Under the pieces are notes generated by a model. It was not told the DNA's origin, ran no database searches, and saw only the letters and a program-made list of their open reading frames with translations. DNA of 64,000 nt from Malus domestica (Eukaryota > Streptophyta > Magnoliopsida > Rosales > Rosaceae): the NCBI RefSeq assembly GCF_042453785.1, contig NC_091674.1, forward strand, positions 8,982,001 through 9,046,000, written 5' to 3'. Numbering within the stretch: the stretch's first letter is position 1; each line of letters begins with the position of its first letter. Below are positions 57,959 to 64,000 of this stretch, in pieces. Position numbers and translations under genes: made by a program.

Positions 57959-57968
57959 TTTTTATAGA
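57959..57968 (+). promoter_or_regulatory. TATA-like element before the coiled-coil ORF
   Basis: tttttataga about 115 bp upstream of the ATG at 58080, followed by a leader without upstream ATG apart from the start itself; plausible core promoter. Confidence 0.45.
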
Positions 57969-58079
57969 GGCTGGCATTAAGTTCCAAAGCACACTTGAAT
58001 CTCCACCAGTAGAAGCTTCATTCTTGCACTTCTAAGATCCTGATTTGTCCGACCTCTTCTCTCTTCAACACCTTTGAAA

Positions 58080-58754
58080 ATGTCTGGCCCCTCCGACCGT
58101 CGTTTTGACTTGAACCTTGTTGAAGAGGCAGCCCCGCCTTCTCCAGACAACATATGGCGCCCATCCTTCGTCTCCTCAACTGGTCCTCTTACCGTTGGGG
58201 ATTCCGTGATGAAGAATGATATGACCGCTGCGGTGGTGGCCAGGAACCTTCTCACTCCCAAAGATAACAGACTACTTTCCAAACGGTCTGATGAGTTAGC
58301 TGTTAAGGATTCGCTGGCTCTCAGTGTTCAGTGTGCAGGTTTTGTGTCTAATATGGCCCAACGCCTATTTGCTCGAACCCGCCAAGTTGAATCATTGGCG
58401 GCTGAAGTGATGAGTCTCAAACAGGAGATTAGAGGGCTCAAGCATGAGAATAAACAGTTGCACCGGCTCGCACATGACTATGCTACAAACATGAAGAGGA
58501 AGCTTGACCAGATGAAGGAAACTGATGGTCAGGTTTTACTTGATCATCAGAGATTTGTGGGTTTGTTCCAAAGGCATTTATTGCCTTCGTCTTCTGGGGC
58601 TGTACCGCGTAATGAAGCTCCAAATGATCAACCTCTGATGCCTCCTCCTTCTAGGGTTCTGTCCAGTACTGAGGCTCCAAATGATCCCCCTCCGGTGCCT
58701 TCTCTTTCTGGGGCTCTACCGACTGCTGAGACTTCTCCTAAGCAACCTTTGTGA
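58080..58754 (+). CDS. Repeat-borne coiled-coil protein of unknown function, 224 aa
   Basis: Intact frame from ATG 58080 (M-S-G-P-S-D) to TGA 58754; an in-frame TTG six bases upstream is not used as start. Seen: residues 9-14 contain F-D-L-N-L, an EAR/DLN-like motif; about 95-150 is a helical, heptad-like stretch (V-E-S-L-A-A-E-V-M-S-L-K-Q-E-I then H-E-N-K-Q-L) predicted as coiled coil; from about 168 the tail is Pro/Ser-rich with two near repeats starting E-A-P-N-D. No enzyme motif, signal peptide or membrane segment. It sits in the 54557-59015 repeat, and an aataaa (58822) lies downstream. I do not recognise a characterised family; I have an impression of similar uncharacterised ORFs in apple-type genomes. 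Function unknown. Confidence 0.65.
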   Translation: MSGPSDRRFDLNLVEEAAPPSPDNIWRPSFVSSTGPLTVGDSVMKNDMTAAVVARNLLTPKDNRLLSKRSDELAVKDSLALSVQCAGFVSNMAQRLFARTRQVESLAAEVMSLKQEIRGLKHENKQLHRLAHDYATNMKRKLDQMKETDGQVLLDHQRFVGLFQRHLLPSSSGAVPRNEAPNDQPLMPPPSRVLSSTEAPNDPPPVPSLSGALPTAETSPKQPL

Positions 58755-59015
58755 AGGCTCCCTCTTGTGTGTTTATTTTGACTCATGTATATGTACATAT
58801 TTGTAGCTTATCGGGGATATCAATAAATAAGCTTTCCTTCATTTCAACGTATTGTGTTAAATACACCAAAGCCTTCTTCGCTAAGTTCTTTGAATTTTCT
58901 TTTGTTGAAGCTTGTATGTTGAAGCTTTCTGAGTGGAGCATGTAGGTTGGGGTAGTGTTCCCTTAAGTTCCCGAGTGAGGAAAACTTCTTGGTTGGAGAC
59001 TTGGAAAATCCAAGT

Positions 59016-61325
59016 CACTGAGTGGGATCGGCTATATGAATCTTAGAACGCCATTGTGCTCGATCCTGTGTCATGTCCTTCGTTAGATCCAAGTACTCTA
59101 AGTCTTTTCTTAGAGTCTCTTCCAAAGTTTTCCTAGGTCTTCCTCTACCCCTTCGGCCCTGAACCTCTGTCCCATAGTCGCATCTTATAATCGGAGCGTC
59201 AGTAGGCCTTCTTTGCACATGTCCAAACCACCGTAACCGATTTTCTCTCATCTTTCCTTCAATTTCGGCTACTCCTACTTTACCCCGGATATCCTCATTC
59301 CTAATCTTATCCTTTCTCGTGTGCCCACACATCCAACGAAGCATCCTCATCTCCGCTACACCCATTTTGTGTACGTGTTGATGTTTCACCGCCCAACATT
59401 CTGTGCCATACATCATCGCCGGCCTTATTGCCGTCCTATAAAATTTTCCCTTGAGCTTCAATGGCATACGGCGGTCACACAACACGCCGGATGCACTCTT
59501 CCACTTCATCCATCCAGCTTGTATTCTATGGTTGAGATCTCCATCTAATTCTCCGTTCTTTTGCAAGATAGATCCTAGGTAACGAAAACGGTCGCTCTTT
59601 GGTATTTCTTGATCTCCGATCCTCACCCCTAACTCGTTTTGGCCTCCATTTGCACTGAACTTGCACTCCATATATTCTGTCTTTGATCGGCTTAGGCGAA
59701 GACCTTTAGATTCCAACACTTCTCTCCAAAGGTTAAGCTTTGCATTTACCCCTTCCTGAGTTTCATCTATCAACACTATATCGTCTGCGAAAAGCATACA
59801 CCAAGGAATATCATCTTGAATATGTCCTGTTAACTCATCCATTACCAACGCAAAAAGGTAAGGACTTAAGGATGAGCCTTGATGTAATCCTACAGTTATG
59901 GGAAAGCTTTCGGTTTGTCCTTCATGAGTTCTTACGGCAGTCTTTGCTCCTTCATACATATCCTTTATAGCTTGGATATATGCTACTCGTACTCCTTTCT
60001 TCTCTAAAATCCTCCAAAGAATGTCTCTTGGGACCCTATCATACGCTTTTTCCAAATCTATAAAGACCATGTGTAAATCCTTTTTCCCATCTCTATATCT
60101 TTCCATCAATCTTTGTAAGAGATAGATTGCCTCCATGGTTGAGCGCCCTGGCATGAACCCGAATTGGTTGTCCGAAACCCGTGTCTCTTGCCTCAATCTA
60201 TGCTCAATGACTCTCTCCCAGAGCTTCATTGTATGACTCATTAGCTTAATACCCCTATAGTTCATGCAATTTTGTACGTCGCCCTTATTCTTGTAGATAG
60301 GCACCAAAGTGCTCGTTCGCCACTCATTTGGCATCTTCTTCGTTTTCAAAATCCTATTGAAAAGGTCAGTGAGCCATGTTATACCTGTCTCTCCCAAAAC
60401 TTTCCACACTTCGATTGGTATATCGTCTGGGCCTATTGCTTTTCTATGCTTCATCTTCTTCAAAGCTACAACCACTTCTTCCTTCCGGATTCGACGATAA
60501 AAGGAGTAGTTTCTACACTCTTCTGAGTTACTCAACTCCCCTAAAGAAGCACTCCTTTCATGTCCTTCATTGAAAAGCTTATGAAAATAACCTCTCCATC
60601 TGTCTTTAACCGCGTTCTCTGTAGCAAGAACCTTTCCATCCTCATCCTTGATGCACCTCACTTGGTTTAGGTCCCTTGTCTTCTTTTCCCTTGCTCTAGC
60701 TAGTTTATAGATATCCAACTCTCCTTCTTTGGTATCTAGTCGTTTATACATATCGTCGTAAGCCGCTAACTTAGCTTCTCTGACAGCTTTCTTCGCCTCT
60801 TGCTTCGCTTTTCTATACCTTTCACCATTTTCATCGGTCCTCTCCTTGTATAAGGCTTTACAACATTCCTTCTTAGCCTTCACCTTTGTTTGTACCTCCT
60901 CATTCCACCACCAAGATTCCTTTTGGTGTGGGGCAAAGCCCTTGGACTCTCCTAATACCTCTTTTGCTACTTTTCGGATACAACTAGCCATGGAATCCCA
61001 CATTTGGCTAGCTTCCCCCTCTCTATCCCACACACATTGGGTGATTACCTTCTCTTTGAAAATGGCTTGTTTTTCTTCTTTTAGATTCCACCATCTAGTT
61101 CTTGGGCACTTCCAAGTCTTGTTCTTTTGTCTTACTCTTTTGATATGTACATCCATCACCAACAAGCGATGTTGATTAGCCACGCTCTCTCCTGGTATAA
61201 CTTTGCAATCCTTACAAGTTATACGATCCCCTTTCCTCATTAGAAGAAAATCTATTTGTGTTTTTGACGACCCACTCTTGTAGGTGATCACATGTTCTTC
61301 TCTCTTCTTAAAGAAGGTGTTGGCT
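59016..61325 (-). mobile_element. RTE-type LINE, 5'-truncated, with open RT frame
   Basis: A single open minus-strand frame of 758 codons (61291-59015), extendable upstream to the truncation near 61325. Order: C-terminal part of the apurinic-type endonuclease ([17 protein letters not shown]), a Lys/Glu-rich linker, and reverse transcriptase with [33 protein letters not shown] and the catalytic F-A-D-D near 59788. The C-terminal Cys/His region includes W-M-C-G-H-T. The N-terminal endonuclease is missing, so it cannot act alone. The 3' tail with TTG repeats seen at 53941 is absent because the copy is cut at 59015, next to the coiled-coil repeat. Confidence 0.9.
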
Positions 61326-61732
61326 AAAAAAAAAAATATTGCGGCCTTACCAGAACTTTTGTGGATTACATATGGAGTGACAAGAATTACAAAATGTTAG
61401 GAGTAGCGCTTGCCTTCCAGATGTCACCCCTCAAGTCAAGATGGTCTAAAAAATGCTGGACTTTGTTCTATTGAATGTCAGGATTGCCAACTCTATTATA
61501 GCTTGCTGCAAATTGGACTATTTCTTTTTGGTTGATTGTTACCAAATGTTGTAAGGGGCTTGGTCTTCTGTTTTGTTCTTCCTATTATGATACGTTGTGC
61601 CCTCTCATTGAATATTTTCTTAAGGATAATGCTCGAAAGACCAAAATTTTAAACTAAATTTGTGAACCAAATGACATGGTAGTTGATAATTGAATTATTA
61701 CTTAAGTGTTGATTAACTTGCTTATTTTCTAG
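61326..61732. other. Intergenic, nothing recognised
   Basis: AT-rich DNA between the LINE and the inverted-repeat element; starts with an A11 run (61327). No frame or repeat boundary supported. Confidence 0.5.
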
Positions 61733-63185
61733 GGAGCTTTAATGAAAAAGGCTTGGGCTAACTTCTATTTAACCAAAAACCACATAATAACTTTATTTAA
61801 TAAAAAGGGCATGAATTTTAATGAAAAAGGACACAAACTATAAGAAAACAAGCCTAACTAAAGAGCCCACGAGCTGGAAGCAAGCCCAGCGTGCAAAGCA
61901 ATTATTTTTTCCAATCCTTGCCCCTGACGGAACACCACTTCCGTTAGCCAAACCGTTTTGAATTTTGAATGTGGTTATCATTTGCTTAATTTGTCTTATT
62001 GTCTTGCAATGGCATGTAATTTGTCTTATTGTCTTGCAATTGCATTTGCAATTGGGCATGGGGTTATCATTATTTCATACATCAAATTATATTTGTCCTG
62101 TTATTATTGCTACTTTCGTCCTACTCACTTTCTTAATTATTTTTTCCACTAAATTACTCAACCATCCACTATAAGATAGTTTTTCGATTAATTTTATCTT
62201 TTTATTGACAATTAGTTATGTAAACTGCCATTAAATTAAAATTACATAACAGTAATATCCCATTAAATTATGATATACAACAACGAATTAATTGTCTTGG
62301 ATTGCAGCTTTACAAAGTAGCCTTGTTATGTCCTAGCAACAACCTGAAACACATGAACCAAAAATTTGATATTTCGCAATTCTTCGACTAAAAAAAAGAG
62401 AGTTTTAATGCAAAGGGATTGGACTAACTTTAATTTAACCAAAAAGCACATTCAACTATTCTTTAACCAAAAGGGCCTAAACTTTAACCATAAGGACACA
62501 GGCTGAATAAAAATCATGGGTTGAATTAAAAGCCCAACACACTTTTGCACTACTTCTCTTTGAAAGCCTAACACGCTTTTACACTAGTTTTTTTTTAGAT
62601 CAAAAAGTATTTCAAGTCTAGAAATAATGTATTTTGCACTCCTTCTCTTTTGAGAAAAAAAAAAAACTAGTTAACAAAAATGGTGTGAGTTATTTTAAGT
62701 TCAGTTTCATAAATAATGTATAATTTTGCGGTAGTTCTAGAAATAGTGTTTGTTATTTTGGTTTAATTTCTAAAATAGTGTGGGTTATATTGTTGTATTT
62801 CTTGAAATAGTGTTTATTTTGTTCCCTTCTAAAAATATTGTGGGTTATTTTGGTTCGATTTCAGAAATAGTGTGGAATATTTTGCTATAGTTCTAAAAAT
62901 AAGGTGGGTTATTTGTTGTTATTTCAAAAATAGTGTTTATTTTGTTGTATTCCCAAAATGGTGTGAGATATATTGGTCTCGGTTTTCAGAAATAGTGTGG
63001 GTAATTTTCATGTAGTTCCAGTAATAGTGTGGGTTATTACCCAGCTCGTGGGCTCTTTAGTTAGGCTTGTTTTCTTATAGTTTGTGTCCTTTTTCATTAA
63101 AATTCATGCCCTTTTTATTAAATAAAGTTATTATGTGGTTTTTGGTTAAATAGAAGTTAACCCAAGCCCTTTTCATTAAAGCTCC
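61733..63185. mobile_element. 1.45-kb element with about 145-bp inverted ends
   Basis: Left arm ggagctttaatgaaaaagg ... agagcccacgagctgg (61733-61877) is repeated in inverse at 63041-63185 with few mismatches. A diverged direct copy of the arm occurs inside at about 62400-62540. The interior also has a duplicated taatttgtcttattgtcttg word (61987 and 62018) and a minisatellite. No transposase frame. The flanks attttctag and attttttca are at best a decayed 9-bp duplication, which would suit a Mutator-type non-autonomous element. Confidence 0.75.
62680..63037. repeat. About 30-bp minisatellite, roughly 11 units
   Basis: Diverged units of the form tttcagaaatagtgtgggttattttggt recur across the segment; the core aatagtgt(g)ggttatt is recognisable at about 62740, 62770, 62830, 62860, 62900, 62990 and 63018. 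Confidence 0.8.
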
Positions 63186-64000
63186 ATTTTTTCAAACAAA
63201 TGAACCTTGAGTCCTTCTAGTGCTGCAGATACAAAAACTGCATATGACAAGTTTGTCCACATTCATCCAAAATACACACAAAAACAAATGAAAGGGCACA
63301 TTCAAACTCCAAAAAACTGCATAGAATAAACTCCAAGCCTTCAATAGTAGTAGTACGAATTTGTCTTCGTATAATAAGTTCAAATATAAAACAATGATTG
63401 CCAAACTTCAACTACTACAAAAAATTTCGAAAATAATTCACCAAAAACTAAAACCTTTAGTTTATATTTTCCAAATATTGTTTTTCTAGCTAATAGCTAC
63501 AACAGTAAATCCATATGAAATCAAACGTTAACCAACCTGCAAATCTCAACATTGGAAACCTCGCTTGTGTATGCATGTCTGCTGATGCATGCCAGTCCAT
63601 ATGAAATCAAATCTTAACAGTCCATAGCGGTATGCATACCTGCTGATGCTGAAGCTCGCTTGTTCTTATTGGATTCGATCAATTCAATTGATTCAAAAAT
63701 GGTGGAATTCTAATTAAATTGAAAACGAAAAAGTGACTAGGTCGAGAGGGAGAGAGACAGATTCGATCCGATTCGATTGCAAAAATGGAGGTATTGTTTC
63801 TGTGCAAAGAAGAGATCAAAGATTAGATGGAGAGATCGAGAAATAGAGACTAGGCGAAGATTTCCAAAAAGGGGGAGAGTGATTAAACGGCAAAGGTTTG
63901 CTGTCAAGGGCAAAACTGGAAACTCATTACTTGGGCCATTTTTATTGGGCTTGTTTGATGTTGGATTTGTCCTAACCATTAAATAAACTTATAACATGGT
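63186..64000. other. Intergenic, no gene recognised
   Basis: Short frames only. A 20-bp word, tccatatgaaatcaaa plus cttaac-like continuation, occurs at about 63510 and 63596. The end of the window (63730-64000) is purine-rich and could be the leader of a gene beyond the edge, but no coding exon is visible. Confidence 0.4.

Larger units (their letters stand above)
54557..59015 (+). mobile_element. Large ORF-bearing repeat, relative of the 11368-13188 element
   Basis: Starts inside the long terminal arm known from 11368-11887 (ttcgctagattgctccggtc onward; about 55 bp of tip missing), jumps after 54790 over the rest of the arm, and then follows the same internal sequence as 11945-12470 to about 55270. 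It continues with long unique and tandemly repeated DNA (55930-57950) and an intact ORF (58080-58754). The last 70 bp (58944-59015) repeat the arm/internal junction (cctaagttcccgagtgagg) in direct orientation, before an abrupt join to a LINE. Both true ends are therefore lost. No transposase or retroviral-type domain was seen. Confidence 0.75.

Noticed and set aside
59321..61175. Plus-strand frames of 63-109 codons
   Set aside because: Antisense to the RTE LINE reverse transcriptase frame.

Overview
This is plant nuclear DNA: AT-rich, with spliced genes and dense, nested transposable elements. The repeat families (long Del-type Ty3/gypsy LTRs, an RTE-type LINE with a (TTG)n tail, a coiled-coil-ORF repeat and tRNA-derived SINEs) and the protein sequences suggest a woody Rosaceae, probably the apple/pear tribe. 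That assignment is recognition from memory, not a search result.

Layout. 1-28 kb is almost all repeats: a 2.8-kb minus-strand solo LTR with a perfect 5-bp target-site duplication (TSD); a decayed LINE; a Ty3/gypsy pol remnant split by a 1.75-kb insertion and running into its own 3' LTR, which is itself split by a 1.8-kb element with 520-bp inverted ends; a nearly complete Ty1/copia element (18620-23561) sitting on the edge of a 390-bp solo LTR; and a small minus-strand non-autonomous LTR element at 26-27.3 kb.

28.5-49 kb is a gene island with four host genes: a single-exon zeatin O-glucosyltransferase-like UGT (+, 28573-29979); tRNA-splicing endonuclease subunit Sen54 (-, 5 coding exons, 256 aa); nucleoporin NUP93/Nic96 (-, 15 coding exons, 863 aa); and a mitochondrial MAM33/p32-family protein (+, 3 exons, 215 aa). 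NUP93 and MAM33 are divergent, with 230 bp between their start codons. Introns and gaps carry MITEs and SINE pieces. I rebuilt the exon models by hand from GT-AG sites and codon phase; all four close in frame.

49-64 kb is again repeat-rich: an unprocessed, inverted NUP93 pseudogene fragment; a frameshifted thionin-like Cys-rich gene; SINEs; a 3' piece of an RTE LINE; a 4.4-kb repeat with a 913-bp internal duplication and an intact 224-codon coiled-coil ORF; a longer RTE LINE with an open reverse transcriptase frame; and a 1.45-kb inverted-repeat element filled with a minisatellite.

The host genes are unrelated housekeeping and metabolic functions (tRNA intron removal, nuclear pore scaffold, mitochondrial matrix protein, probable hormone or small-molecule glucosylation). 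No pathway cluster is visible. The least explained object is the long-inverted-end repeat family (11368-13188 and 54557-59015) with its conserved-looking ORF.
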